DNA from: Rhodococcus wratislaviensis
GTDB taxonomy: Bacteria; Actinomycetota; Actinomycetes; Mycobacteriales; Mycobacteriaceae
DNA length: 64,000 nucleotides
Assembly: GCF_900455735.1 (NCBI RefSeq)
Contig: NZ_UAUI01000011.1
Coordinates: 1 to 64,000 of the forward strand
Direction of reading: 5' to 3'
This document shows positions 17,987 through 27,649 of the stretch, piece after piece. The notes beneath the pieces were generated by a model, which made no database searches, had not been told where the DNA came from, and saw only the letters and a program-made list of their open reading frames with translations. A program made the position numbers and the translations under genes. Within the stretch, counting starts at the first letter, position 1, and every line of letters begins with the position of its first letter.

Positions 17987-18751
17987 ATGACCGACCACTC
18001 TGTCGATCTCAACTTCGGTCTCGACGGCAAGGTCGCGGTGATAACCGGCGGAGCCTCGGGCATCGGGGCCGCCATCGCCTCCGCATTCGCCGCCAAGGGC
18101 GCCGAGACCGCCCTCCTGGATCTGTCCGAGTCGGCGGCCACGACCACAGCCTGCGGGCTCCGCGGGAACAGCCGCGGATTCGGCGTCGACGTCTCCGATC
18201 CCGCATCCGTTGAGCAGGCCGTGGACGCCGTCGTCGACATCTACGGCCGCATCGACATCCTCGTCAACAGCGCCGGAATCGTCATGCTCGCCCCCGCCGA
18301 GGACCTCACCGCCGATGCCTGGGACCGCACCATGAACGTCAACCTCAAGGGCACATTCCTGATGTGTCAGGCCGTGGGCAGGCACATGCTCGACGCCGGC
18401 AAGGGGACGATCATCAACCTGGCCTCACAAGCGGCGACCGTTGCCCTCGACCAACACGCCGCGTACTGCGCGTCCAAATTCGGGGTCGTCGGACTCTCGA
18501 AAGTTCTCGCCTCGGAGTGGGCTGGTCGCGGCGTTCGAGTCAACACCATCTCCCCCACCGTCGTCCTCACCGATCTCGGCCGCAAGGCCTGGGACGGTGC
18601 CCGCGGCGACGAGATGAAGAAACTCATCCCCACGGGACGGTTCGCATACCCCGAGGAGATCGGCGCAGCCGCGCTCTTTCTCGCCTCCGACAGCTCCGCC
18701 ATGATCAACGGCGCCGACCTGCTCGTCGACGGCGGCTACACCATCAGATGA
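17987..18751 (+). CDS. SDR family polyol dehydrogenase (probable threitol/erythritol dehydrogenase)
   Basis: A 254-aa classical short-chain dehydrogenase. It has the NAD-binding TGGASGIG (about residue 19), NSAG, and the catalytic Ser with Y-x3-K in NLASQAATV and AAYCASKFG. The acidic LLDLSE after beta-2 favours NAD(H). The C-terminal DGGYTIR is typical of the family. In this context the likely reaction is oxidation of threitol (or erythritol) to erythrulose, the first catabolic step after import; D-threitol dehydrogenase of M. smegmatis belongs to this family. The start at 17987 lies 1 nt after the RpiB stop, implying translational coupling. Which tetritol is used cannot be told from sequence. 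Confidence 0.87.
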   Translation: MTDHSVDLNFGLDGKVAVITGGASGIGAAIASAFAAKGAETALLDLSESAATTTACGLRGNSRGFGVDVSDPASVEQAVDAVVDIYGRIDILVNSAGIVMLAPAEDLTADAWDRTMNVNLKGTFLMCQAVGRHMLDAGKGTIINLASQAATVALDQHAAYCASKFGVVGLSKVLASEWAGRGVRVNTISPTVVLTDLGRKAWDGARGDEMKKLIPTGRFAYPEEIGAAALFLASDSSAMINGADLLVDGGYTIR

Positions 18752-18850
18752 CGCTAAACCCATTCTGAGGAAACACCTTTCGACACCCAGGGTTGTGCCG
18801 GCGACCTACTGGGCGGTCGCCCCCTCCCACCTGCCTTCGACAGGAGACCC

Positions 18851-19975
18851 ATGTCTGCAAATCCCCGCCTTGCCCAACTGTCCGCAGCCGGAGTGTCCGT
18901 CTGGCTCGACGACCTCTCCCGCGACCGCCTGCAGTCCGGGAACCTCGCCGAATTGGTATCCACCCGCAGCGTCGTGGGTGTCACCACCAACCCCTCCATC
19001 TTTCACACCGCGTTGACCACCGGCGAGGCCTACATCGAACAACTCCGCCGGCTCGACACCGACGGCGCCGACGTCGACTCCGTGATCCGAACGCTCACCA
19101 CCGACGACGTCCGCCGCGCCTGCGACCTGCTCTCCCCACAGTTCGACGCCGGCAACGGCGTCGACGGCCGCGTCTCCCTCGAGGTCGACCCTCGGCTCGC
19201 ACACGACACCGACGCGACCATCGAGCAGGCCATCGAACTGTGGAAGCTCGTCGACAGACCGAACCTGCTGATCAAGATCCCCGCCACCCGAGCGGGCATC
19301 CCTGCCATCGCAGCGGTAATCGGGGAGGGAATCAGCGTCAATGTCACCCTGGTGTTCTCGGTCGAGCGCTATCAAGCCGTCATCGATGCCTATCTCGCGG
19401 GTCTCGACGCAGCACGAGCCGCCGGACGTGACCTGTCCACGATCCACTCGGTGGCCTCGTTCTTCGTCTCCCGCGTCGACACCGAAATCGACGCACGACT
19501 CGAGAAGATCGGCACCGCGGACGCTCTGGCGCTGCGGGGTACCGCGGCGCTGGCGAACGCTCGCCTGGCCTATCACGCCTTCCAGCAGAACTTCGCCTCC
19601 GATCGATGGGTCACACTCGCCGACGCCGGCGCTCGCCTGCAACGTCCCCTCTGGGCATCCACCGGCGTGAAGAACCCCGACTACCCGGACACCCTGTACG
19701 TCACCGAACTGGTCGCACCTGACACGGTGAACACGATGCCGGAGGCAACCTTGAACGCGGTCGCCGATCACGGGAACATTCCTGCACACGACAACATCAG
19801 TGACACAGCGGAACAGTCCCGCGCAATCTTCGACGCCTTGACGGACGTCGGTATCGATCTGCCCGCAGTCTTCACCGCGCTCGAAGCCGAAGGTGTCGAG
19901 AAGTTCGTCGCCGCCTGGACTGCTCTGACCGAAGCAATCTCGACGCGACTCACGCCGAAACGTCACGCGGAGTAG
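18851..19975 (+). CDS. tal: Transaldolase
   Basis: A 374-aa actinobacterial-length transaldolase. Motifs are VTTNPSIF near residue 47, the Schiff-base Lys in LLIKIPAT near 140, SVNVTLVFS, and the C-terminal half typical of the mycobacterial enzyme. Transaldolase consumes or makes erythrose 4-phosphate, so a dedicated copy here moves the product of tetritol breakdown into the pentose phosphate pathway. A 99-nt gap separates it from the SDR gene, and the transketolase follows after 86 nt. The ATG at 18851 is preceded by a weak GGAGA. A housekeeping copy presumably exists elsewhere. Confidence 0.92.
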   Translation: MSANPRLAQLSAAGVSVWLDDLSRDRLQSGNLAELVSTRSVVGVTTNPSIFHTALTTGEAYIEQLRRLDTDGADVDSVIRTLTTDDVRRACDLLSPQFDAGNGVDGRVSLEVDPRLAHDTDATIEQAIELWKLVDRPNLLIKIPATRAGIPAIAAVIGEGISVNVTLVFSVERYQAVIDAYLAGLDAARAAGRDLSTIHSVASFFVSRVDTEIDARLEKIGTADALALRGTAALANARLAYHAFQQNFASDRWVTLADAGARLQRPLWASTGVKNPDYPDTLYVTELVAPDTVNTMPEATLNAVADHGNIPAHDNISDTAEQSRAIFDALTDVGIDLPAVFTALEAEGVEKFVAAWTALTEAISTRLTPKRHAE

Positions 19976-20061
19976 GCACTCCAGTCGAACGAGACGCCCA
20001 TCTCGACCGCGATGAGCCCCGCGGCGACCCAACCGAGCATTGTAAGAAGAGGATCCCACCC

Positions 20062-22181
20062 GTGAGCACACAGGCTTTTTCCTGGACCGCCCTCGACACC
20101 AAAGCAGTCGACACCGCCCGCGCGTTGGCGATGGACGCAGTCCAACAGGTCGGCAACGGCCACCCCGGAACCGCGATGAGCCTTGCCCCCGCCGCCTACC
20201 TGCTGTTCCAACGGCACCTCCGGCACGATCCGACCGACCCGCAATGGATCGGCCGTGACCGGTTCGTTCTGTCCTGCGGTCATTCGAGCCTGACGCTGTA
20301 CATCCAGCTGTTCCTCTCCGGCTACGAACTCGAACTCGACGACCTCCGACAACTACGGACCTGGGGATCGCTGACGCCGGGGCATCCCGAGTACGGCCAT
20401 ACCCCCGGCGTGGAAACCACCACCGGACCCCTCGGCCAAGGAGTGGCGAACGCGGTCGGTATGGCCATGGCAGCCCGGCGAACCCGAGGCCTCCTCGACC
20501 CCGAAACCCCCGCCGGAGAAAGCATCTTCGATCACACCATCTGGTGCATCGCCTCCGACGGCGACCTCGAGGAAGGTGTCAGCGCCGAGGCGTCGTCACT
20601 TGCCGGCACTCAGCAGCTCGGCAACCTGATCCTGCTGTGGGACGACAACCATATCTCCATCGAGGACGACACGAACATCGCCTTCACCGAGGACGTCGCC
20701 GCGCGCTACCAGTCGTACGGCTGGCATGTGCAGCGCGTCGACTGGCTCAGCGACGACGGCAGCTACCGAGAGAATGTTGCCGCTCTGTCCGCCGCACTGG
20801 ACGCCGCCCGAGCCGTCACCGATCGCCCGTCATTCATCGCACTGCGCACCGTCATCGGCTACCCGGCCCCGACCTTGCAGGGCACCGGAAAGTCGCACGG
20901 CAGCGCACTCGGAGCGGACGAGGTCGCGGCAACGAAGGCAGTCATGGGGCTCGACCCCGAGAAGTCGTTCGCCGTCGATCCGGACGTGCTGGCGCACGCT
21001 CGCGGTGTCATCGCTCGCGGCCGCGACGCGAAAGGGGCGTGGATTCGCCGTTTCGACCGGTGGCAAGCGCAGAATCCCGCACGGGCTGTCCTTCTCGGCC
21101 GCCTGAGCACCCGTACGCTGCCGGCCGGCTGGGACGACGCACTGCCCTCCTTCCCCGCCGATGCGACCGGCATGGCGACCCGCAAGGCATCCGGGACGGT
21201 GCTGTCGGCGCTGGCCCCGAACTTCCTGAACTGTGGGGCGGCTCAGCCGATCTCGCCGAGTCGAACAACACCACACCTGCCGGTGAGCCGTCGTTCCTGC
21301 CGGAGAACCGCCAGACTTCGGCGTTCTCAGGAAACCCCTACGGGAGGGTGCTGCATTTCGGGATACGCGAGCACGCCATGGGGGCGATCCTCAACGGCAT
21401 CGCCCTGCACGGCGGAACGCGGCCGTACGGCGGAACCTTTCTCGTCTTCAGCGACTACATGCGTCCGGCGGTGCGCCTGGCAGCCTTGATGAAACTGCCG
21501 GTGACCTATGTCTGGACCCACGATTCGATCGGGTTGGGCGAGGACGGACCCACCCATCAACCCGTCGAACACCTGGCGGCCCTGCGCGCAATCCCCGGCC
21601 TCGACGTCGTCCGGCCCGCCGACGCCAACGAAACTGCCGTCGCGTGGCGAACCATCCTCACGAACAGCGATCGCCCCGCCGGCCTCGCCCTGACCCGGCA
21701 GAACGTACCGACCTGGGACCGCACCGTTCACGGCTCCGCAGAAGGCACCGCACGTGGCGGTTACATACTTGCCGAGGGTGAGAACGGCGAACCCGACCTC
21801 ATCATCATCGCCACCGGATCCGAGGTCCAACTCGCCATGAACGCCAGGGAGGAACTCCACCGAGAGGGAATCTCCACCAGAGTTGTCTCCATGCCCTGCA
21901 TCGAATGGTTCCTGGGCCAAGACCCGTCGTACCGGGAACAGGTCCTGCCCGCCGAAGTGACAGCGCGAGTCAGCGTCGAGGCAGGCATCGCCACCCCGTG
22001 GCGAGAATTCGTCGGCGATGCAGGCGAAATCGTCAGCCTCGAACACTTCGGGGCAAGCGCATCCGGACCCGAGCTCTTCGAGCGGTTCGGCTTCACAGTG
22101 GACCGCCTAGTGCATGCTGCGCGAACAACACTCGCCCGCACAACCACGGCCAGGCGCGCACCGGTGACCACCTCACTGTGA
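20062..22181 (+). pseudogene. tkt: Transketolase with a single-base frameshift
   Basis: The first part (20062 to about 21217) encodes the thiamine-diphosphate domain in frame 1: GHPGTAMSLAPAAYLLF, GHSSLTLY, GPLGQGVANAVGMAMA and GDGDLEEG-type motifs, ending ATRKASGTVLSALAP. From about 21218 homology continues in another frame with ELPELWGGSADLAESNNTT, HFGIREHAMG, THDSIGLGEDGPTHQPVEHL and a normal C-terminus ending at 22181. The 2120-nt span is one base short of 707 codons. Losing one G where CCCCGAACTT would read CCCCGGAACTT restores APELPELWGG exactly. Read as it stands, the gene stops at 21489. It starts GTG after AAGAAGAGG. It is either a recent inactivating deletion or a sequencing error. 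Confidence 0.88.
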
Positions 22182-22197
22182 GACAACCCCGAAGCGC

Positions 22198-22240
22198 GGC
22201 TCCTTACCCCGTGTCGTCCCTCTCCCCGGGGTAAGGAGCC
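22198..22240 (+). terminator. Terminator hairpin after transketolase
   Basis: Perfect 14-bp arms GGCTCCTTACCCCG (22198-22211) and CGGGGTAAGGAGCC (22227-22240) flank a 15-nt loop, 16 nt after the transketolase stop. There is no clear T-run. It marks the end of the plus-strand tetritol operon. Confidence 0.75.
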
Positions 22241-22312
22241 GAACCACCGCGTCGTGTCCCGTCACCCGCTATTCGAGCGACACCTGCCCCGTGTACCTCG
22301 TACTCTTGCCAA

Positions 22313-22864
<552 letters not shown>

Positions 22865-22919
22865 GAACACCAGTTCGCCTGCGCGAGAGACCAAGAGGTG
22901 TCGCTGCGTCCGGCGGCAA

Positions 22920-23369
22920 TCACTTCTTGTCTTCGGCCTTGCCGACGCCTCCTTGATGCGCGGGTCCCACTCCGGAGTCGCTGCCCTCGGTCTCGGCGGT
23001 CTGTGCGGCGGGCTTCTCCTCGGCCGGCGAGGCCACTGCGCCACGTGGGGTCTGCCCGGGTTTCGGCGACTGCATTCCGCCGGAGTCCACGTGGGCGTCG
23101 TGCTCCGGGCGTCCTTCCTTCGTGCTGGTGGTCCGGCCGTCGTACGGCGGTATCGCCGGCTCCGCGTCGCCGGGAGGCAGCGAGCCGCCGGCGGGCGTAG
23201 GGTTCGTGCCCGGTTCCCCGGAGGAGGTGACTTCTTCCTGATCCAGAGACCCCGGCTTGCGGTCCGTCTGGCCTGCTCCGGCCTGGTCCGGGCCCGCGTC
23301 TCGTGAGCCCTGGGGGCCACGCTCGGACTGTGGTTCCTCGTGCAACTGCGTGCCTGGTTCGGTACCCAT
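22920..23369 (-). CDS. Hypothetical low-complexity hydrophilic protein
   Basis: A 149-aa protein rich in Gly, Pro, Glu, Asp, Ser and Gln with no hydrophobic core, signal peptide or cysteine pair. It is predicted to be disordered throughout. No family was recognised. The ATG at 23369 has AAGGAG at ideal spacing, better than the ATG two codons upstream. Its promoter (23438-23462) has the GTTT-N15-GGGCAT pattern of SigF/SigB-dependent stress genes, and the next gene is a large catalase. A hydrophilin-like desiccation or osmotic role is possible but is inference. Confidence 0.65.
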   Translation of the reverse strand: MGTEPGTQLHEEPQSERGPQGSRDAGPDQAGAGQTDRKPGSLDQEEVTSSGEPGTNPTPAGGSLPPGDAEPAIPPYDGRTTSTKEGRPEHDAHVDSGGMQSPKPGQTPRGAVASPAEEKPAAQTAETEGSDSGVGPAHQGGVGKAEDKK

Positions 23370-23437
23370 GATCACTCCTTCCCGACGCAGCAGAACGCCG
23401 GATTCCTACTCGTGTGTGTTTGACATCTGTTGTAGCT

Positions 23438-23462
23438 ATGCCCTGGGACGCGAATGCGAAAC
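23438..23462 (-). promoter_or_regulatory. Candidate SigF/SigB-type promoter for the hydrophilic protein
   Basis: On the minus strand GTTT (23462-23459) is followed after exactly 15 nt by GGGCAT (23443-23438), close to the GTTT-N15-GGGTAT pattern of mycobacterial stress sigma factors. The predicted start would give a leader of about 60 nt to the gene starting at 23369. Similar pairs occur at 28974-28998 and 31159-31183. Confidence 0.5.
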
Positions 23463-23602
23463 CGCGTCTCTCGATCGAGGCATTGTTTTGGTGCTGCGCC
23501 CACCCTGATTCGTTGTGCGACCGTTTGGGCACTCCGAGAAGAGCGGACCGTACAGCAACGATGCGGCGCCGATCCCACGGATTTTCAGCGAGGAGCTACG
23601 CC

Positions 23603-25741
23603 GTGCCCAAGAAGAACCCGCCCATTCCCGGAACACCCGGTTCCGGTACCCCGACGCTCGCCGAGCCCACGGAACCCACCGAGCCGTTGCCCCCCAAGCC
23701 CGATCAGCGGGCTCCCGCGCTGGGGACCGCAACCGGGCAACCCGTCGACGGTCCGGACACGGCCCGCGGCCAGCAGGGTGAGCACCTCACCACGGCGCAG
23801 GGCGCGCGGCTGTACGACACCGATCACTCGCTGAAGGCGGGAACCCGGGGTCCGACCCTGCTCCAGGATCACCATCTCCGTGAGAAGATCACGCACTTCG
23901 ATCACGAGCGGATCCCGGAGCGGGTGGTGCACGCGCGCGGTGCGGCCGCCCACGGCGTCTTCCGCGGATACGGTTCCGCCGAACCGATCAGCAAGGCGGG
24001 GTTCCTCGGCAAGGATGTCGAGACACCGGTCTTCGTCCGGTTCTCCACCGTGCTCGGCTCCCGAGGGTCGGCCGACGCCGTCCGCGACACCCGCGGGTTC
24101 GCGACCAAGTTCTACACCGGCGAAGGCACTTTCGACCTGGTGGGAAACAACATTCCGGTCTTCTTCATCCAGGACGGCATCAAGTTTCCCGACGTCGTTC
24201 ACGCCGCCAAGCCGCACCCGGATCGTGAGATTCCGCAGGCGCAGAGCGCGCACGACACGTTCTGGGACTTCGTGTCTCTGCACACCGAAGCCACCGCACA
24301 TACGCTGTGGAACATGTCCGATCGCGGCATCCCCCGTTCGTACCGGATGATGGAAGGCTTCGGCGTCAACACCTTTCGAATGGTGAACGCGGCGGGCGAG
24401 AGCTCGCTTGTGAAATTTCACTGGAAGCCGAAACTCGGTGTGCACTCACTGGTGTGGGAAGAAGCGCAGATCGTCAACGGCATGGACCCCGACTACCACC
24501 GCCGCGATCTCGCCGACGCGATCGAGTCCGGCGCGTACCCGGAATGGGAACTGGGCATCCAGGCGTTCCCGGACACCCCGGACCAGACGTTCGAGGGCAT
24601 CGACCTGCTCGACCCGACCAAGATGGTGCCCGAGGAATTAGCCCCCGTCCAGCCGATCGGGCTGATGACGCTCGACGCGAATCCGACGAACTTCTTCGCC
24701 GAGACCGAGCAGGTGGCGTTCCATCCAGGGCACCTCGTTCCCGGAATCGACGTCACCGACGACCCGCTTCTACAGGCGCGGTTGTTCTCCTACCTCGACA
24801 CCCAGATCAGCCGGCTCGGTGGGCCCAACTTCGGGCAGATACCGATCAATCGGCCCCACGCCGAGGTCAACGACATGCTGCGCGACGGCATGCACCAGAC
24901 GGGAGTCCACCCGGGTGTCGCGCCGTACCGTCCCAATTCCCTCGACGCCGGCTGCCCGTTCCTGGCCGGTGCGGACACGGCGTTCGTCGAGGTGCCGGTG
25001 CCGATGCCGGAGTCGACGAAACTGCGCGCCGCACCCGCGAGCTTCGACGACCACTTCTCACAGGCACGACTGTTCTACGCCAGCCTCAGCCCGGTCGAGC
25101 AGGCGCACGTCGCAGAGGCCTACACGTTCGAGCTGGGCAAGTGCTACGAGCAGGTGATCAAGGAGCGCGCACTCGAGGTCGTCGCGAACATCGACCCCGG
25201 TCTGTGCGAGCAGGTGGCCGCGGGTCTCGGCCTCCCGGCGCCCGCGCCGACCGTCGCCTACGACGCGGCGCCCACACCCAGTCCCGCGCTGTCGCAGGTC
25301 GGTGCCGAGTGGCCGCTGGACGGCCGGATCATCGGCATCGTCGCCGACGACGACTCGGATCTGTCCGAGGTGGCGGACGCGGTCGAGATGATCGGCAAGA
25401 ACGGCATGGTGCCGCTCGTCATCGGACCGCACGGCGGTGAATTGGGGTCGGGCAAGGGCGCCGTGCCGGTGTCCCGGACGTTCCTCACGATGCGGTCGGT
25501 GGAGTTCGACGCCATTCTCGTCGCAGCGCCGGCGTCGGACCCTCGGGTGCACGTATTGCTGGCGGAAGCGTTCCGGCACTGCAAGGCGATCGGGGGATGG
25601 GCCGCCGGCCGTGGTCTCCTCGAAGCGGCCGGGATCCCGGCCGAGGCCCCGGGCATTCTGATCGCCGACGACGCGTCCGCACTGTTCGACGGCATCACAG
25701 CACTGATGAAGTCCCACCGGGTTTGGGAGCGCCAGGTGTGA
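23603..25741 (+). CDS. katE: Large-subunit monofunctional catalase (HPII/KatE type)
   Basis: A 712-aa clade 2 catalase that converts hydrogen peroxide to water and oxygen. A Pro-rich N-terminal extension precedes the core. The catalytic His lies in VVHARGAAAHG, the Asn in LVGNNIPVFFIQD, and the heme-ligand Tyr in ARLFSYLDTQ. A C-terminal flavodoxin/DJ-1-like domain (from about residue 565, GRIIGIVADDDSDLSEVADAVEMI) gives the HPII architecture and length. The GTG at 23603 is chosen for its GAGGAG site and because the upstream frame overlaps the divergent promoter. It stands next to genes with stress-type promoters. Confidence 0.93.
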   Translation: MPKKNPPIPGTPGSGTPTLAEPTEPTEPLPPKPDQRAPALGTATGQPVDGPDTARGQQGEHLTTAQGARLYDTDHSLKAGTRGPTLLQDHHLREKITHFDHERIPERVVHARGAAAHGVFRGYGSAEPISKAGFLGKDVETPVFVRFSTVLGSRGSADAVRDTRGFATKFYTGEGTFDLVGNNIPVFFIQDGIKFPDVVHAAKPHPDREIPQAQSAHDTFWDFVSLHTEATAHTLWNMSDRGIPRSYRMMEGFGVNTFRMVNAAGESSLVKFHWKPKLGVHSLVWEEAQIVNGMDPDYHRRDLADAIESGAYPEWELGIQAFPDTPDQTFEGIDLLDPTKMVPEELAPVQPIGLMTLDANPTNFFAETEQVAFHPGHLVPGIDVTDDPLLQARLFSYLDTQISRLGGPNFGQIPINRPHAEVNDMLRDGMHQTGVHPGVAPYRPNSLDAGCPFLAGADTAFVEVPVPMPESTKLRAAPASFDDHFSQARLFYASLSPVEQAHVAEAYTFELGKCYEQVIKERALEVVANIDPGLCEQVAAGLGLPAPAPTVAYDAAPTPSPALSQVGAEWPLDGRIIGIVADDDSDLSEVADAVEMIGKNGMVPLVIGPHGGELGSGKGAVPVSRTFLTMRSVEFDAILVAAPASDPRVHVLLAEAFRHCKAIGGWAAGRGLLEAAGIPAEAPGILIADDASALFDGITALMKSHRVWERQV

Positions 25742-25913
25742 CGTCACCGTGGGTGACCGGGTTGTGAAGTAAACGGTCTGGACGAGGGTCCCGACACCGC
25801 CGATGGTGATGTCGAGGCCCTCGTCGGAATTCCTGTGCACCGTCATGATCGTCGAGTTCGGAAGCGAGGCAGCGTAACTGGGGAAATTTGCCGTCTGTGC
25901 CTACGCTGTAGAA

Positions 25914-25941
25914 TTGCGCTGTAGTTACTAATGGGTATACT
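25914..25941 (+). promoter_or_regulatory. Housekeeping-type promoter in the 318-bp gap after katE
   Basis: TTGCGC (25914-25919) and TATACT (25936-25941) are spaced 16 nt, with a TGGG extension before the -10. Transcription should start near 25948, placing the ATG of a 32-codon open frame (25950) at or next to the mRNA 5' end. The rest of the gap (25742-25913) has only a weak GTCACC/GGTGAC hairpin directly after the catalase stop. Confidence 0.5.
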
Positions 25942-25949
25942 TGCGGCGT

Positions 25950-26048
25950 ATGGGTTCGCTCCAGCAGAGGGTCGCGCTCACCAACGTCCACCTCATTCGA
26001 GGAGACGTACGTGGTGACCCGAATCTGCGAAGCCGGGCACCCCATTGA
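25950..26048 (+). CDS. Possible leaderless upstream peptide (32 codons)
   Basis: A short frame starts with ATG within a few bases of the predicted transcription start and encodes an Arg-rich peptide (MGSLQQRVALTNVHLIRGD at its start). Its stop overlaps the GAAGGAG ribosome-binding site of the membrane protein starting at 26060. This arrangement suggests translational coupling or attenuation. There is no homology evidence, so coding is uncertain. Confidence 0.35.
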   Translation: MGSLQQRVALTNVHLIRGDVRGDPNLRSRAPH

Positions 26049-26059
26049 AGGAGTCATCC

Positions 26060-26383
26060 ATGACCTCCACTAATCCTGCCGCCCACACCACCCCCGGAGC
26101 CGTCACTCCCGGCCCGCGCGCTCAGCTCGATCCGCGCCGCAGCACCGAGACGAAGGCCGCGTTCAAGACCACCGAGTTCTTCGTCTACATCGCCGCAGTC
26201 ATCGGAGTCCTCATCGCCTCGTATCTGGTGCAGACGACCGATGGGCACGAGGACTATTTCCGGGCGGACCGCGCCTGGTTCTACATCGTCATTCTGACGA
26301 TCGCCTACATCGTCAGCCGGGGCATTGCGAAGTCCGGCAGCCGCGAGCACTACACGGACACCGATCGGCATACCGGCGTCTAA
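26060..26383 (+). CDS. Small membrane protein (two TM segments)
   Basis: A 107-aa protein. A hydrophilic Pro/Arg-containing N-terminus is followed by two membrane helices (about residues 46-64, FFVYIAAVIGVLIASYLV, and 75-92, AWFYIVILTIAYIVSRGI) separated by an acidic loop, and a short polar tail. No family was recognised with certainty; similar small proteins sit beside stress genes in rhodococci. The ATG at 26060 has GAAGGAG at 6 nt. It may be coupled to the short frame ending at 26048. It opens a run of small stress-type genes. Confidence 0.75.
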   Translation: MTSTNPAAHTTPGAVTPGPRAQLDPRRSTETKAAFKTTEFFVYIAAVIGVLIASYLVQTTDGHEDYFRADRAWFYIVILTIAYIVSRGIAKSGSREHYTDTDRHTGV

Positions 26384-26465
26384 CTCTCGCCGCGTTACGT
26401 TCGTTTGTCGATCGAATCTGCGACACGCCTCCGCACCAAATCAGCGGGGTCGGTGTCGCCGATAG

Positions 26466-26738
26466 TTGGGCCAAATCTTGTCAGACACATTCTCCCTCAA
26501 CCATATTGACCACTCGAGTCTACTGTCGAGCAGCGTCGATACCCGTCCTTCCGTCCCGGCCGGGGCGCACCCCTCCCTGGTCGAACTGCCCGGCGTCCGA
26601 CGTGTCCTCGACCTCGCGGCGCTCACCATGTTGTCGGGTGCCGTGGCCGCGACGACATCACTCTCGGTTGCGACCCTCGGGCTGCTCACCGTGGTCGGTG
26701 CCCGGGTTGCGCTGCGTCGCAGCCTGACTGCTCGATAA
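26466..26738 (+). CDS. Hypothetical small protein with hydrophobic C-terminal half
   Basis: About 90 aa if started at the TTG at 26466. The start is uncertain because no ATG lies upstream of the conserved-looking part and the ribosome-binding site is poor; TTG at 26478 is an alternative. The second half (ALTMLSGAVAATTSLSVATL and the following residues) forms one long or two short membrane segments ending in a basic tail. No family was recognised. The stop lies 14 nt before the next gene, and its direction and spacing fit the surrounding series of small genes, which is the main support for its being real. Confidence 0.45.
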   Translation: MGQILSDTFSLNHIDHSSLLSSSVDTRPSVPAGAHPSLVELPGVRRVLDLAALTMLSGAVAATTSLSVATLGLLTVVGARVALRRSLTAR

Positions 26739-26752
26739 GAAAGGTTCTTCCC

Positions 26753-27004
26753 ATGTTGATTCTCGTCAGCCGTCTGCTGCGGCGATGGAAGATGATCGTT
26801 CTCGCTCTTCCCCTCGTGGCCACCGTACTGTCCCGACTCGGTAACCACCTCGAACGCCGCGCCGGCAAACCGACCACCACATCGCGCGGGCTGCTCGGAA
26901 TCTCACGGTTCGCCCGCCGCAGGGCCGGCGTCGATGACGCCACCAGGCGTCCGGCCGGCGCACACCGCACCGCCATCGCGCAGGAAGTAGTCGGCATCAA
27001 CTAG
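26753..27004 (+). CDS. Hypothetical small basic protein
   Basis: 83 aa, with an N-terminal hydrophobic helix (LILVSRLLRRWKMIVLALPL) and a strongly basic, Arg-rich remainder. No family was recognised. The ATG at 26753 follows AAGAAAGG at acceptable spacing, 14 nt after the preceding small gene, and the CsbD-like gene follows after 58 nt. The hydrophobic plus basic layout suggests a membrane- or nucleic-acid-associated protein, but no function should be assigned. Confidence 0.5.
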   Translation: MLILVSRLLRRWKMIVLALPLVATVLSRLGNHLERRAGKPTTTSRGLLGISRFARRRAGVDDATRRPAGAHRTAIAQEVVGIN

Positions 27005-27062
27005 CCACCGAACATGCGGGTGGCGGTACCGTCGCCCGCCCGAATACCAGGAGAACATTCTC

Positions 27063-27620
27063 ATGAACGATCAGAACACGTCCGGACAAGCGCGCAAGGG
27101 TCTCCTCGACTCGGTCAAGGGCAAGGTGAAGGAAGTGGCCGGAGCCGTGACCGGCAACGACTCGCTGGCCACCGAAGGACAGCTGCAACAGGCGCAGGCG
27201 CAGCAACGTAAAGAGGCGAACAATGCCGAGGCGGTGGCCCGGGCGGAAACCTCGCAGGCCGCAGAGGAACTCGGCCAGGTGCGTCGCGAGAGTGCCGAGG
27301 AGCGCGCTGCGATCGGTGCCGAGACCGCGGCCGCCGAAGAAGCTGCCCGGAACCGGCAGGACGCAGAGCACCGGGCCGCGGAGCAACAACAGCACCGACA
27401 GGTCGCGCAGGAGCAGTCCCGCGCGGCGGCCGACGCCCGCGACGAAGCGGCCCGGGCCGAGACCCTCGAGCGATCGAAGACGGCCGCCGCCGCCGAAGAA
27501 GCCGTCGACGCCACCGACGAACACCGGCGGGTGGTCCGTGACGCAACCGCCGCCCGCGACGAGGCAGAACGAGTGCGGCGCGCCGCCGAGGGCCTCACTG
27601 GCGACGCCGGCCTGTCCTGA
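27063..27620 (+). CDS. CsbD-like protein with long coiled-coil extension
   Basis: 185 aa. Residues about 13-45 (LLDSVKGKVKEVAGAVTG, then a GQLQQAQAQQ segment) match the CsbD-like general-stress motif. The rest is an almost uninterrupted Ala/Glu/Arg/Gln helix predicted to form a coiled coil. CsbD proteins are induced under general stress but have no known biochemical role. The ATG at 27063 has GGAGAA. It is followed after 29 nt by a second coiled-coil gene, and the two probably form a functional pair in a stress operon. The long helical tail is not part of ordinary CsbD proteins. Confidence 0.75.
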   Translation: MNDQNTSGQARKGLLDSVKGKVKEVAGAVTGNDSLATEGQLQQAQAQQRKEANNAEAVARAETSQAAEELGQVRRESAEERAAIGAETAAAEEAARNRQDAEHRAAEQQQHRQVAQEQSRAAADARDEAARAETLERSKTAAAAEEAVDATDEHRRVVRDATAARDEAERVRRAAEGLTGDAGLS

Positions 27621-27649
27621 TCCACTCCCCACGAATCATCGGAGATTCC

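Noticed and set aside
18806..20071. 421-codon minus-strand frame opposite transaldolase
   Set aside because: Gly/Asp/Val-rich shadow; transaldolase motifs are unambiguous on the plus strand.
21210..21230. Programmed frameshift in transketolase
   Set aside because: No slippery heptamer or stimulatory structure stands out and the family is not known for frameshifting; a one-base deletion explains the data better.
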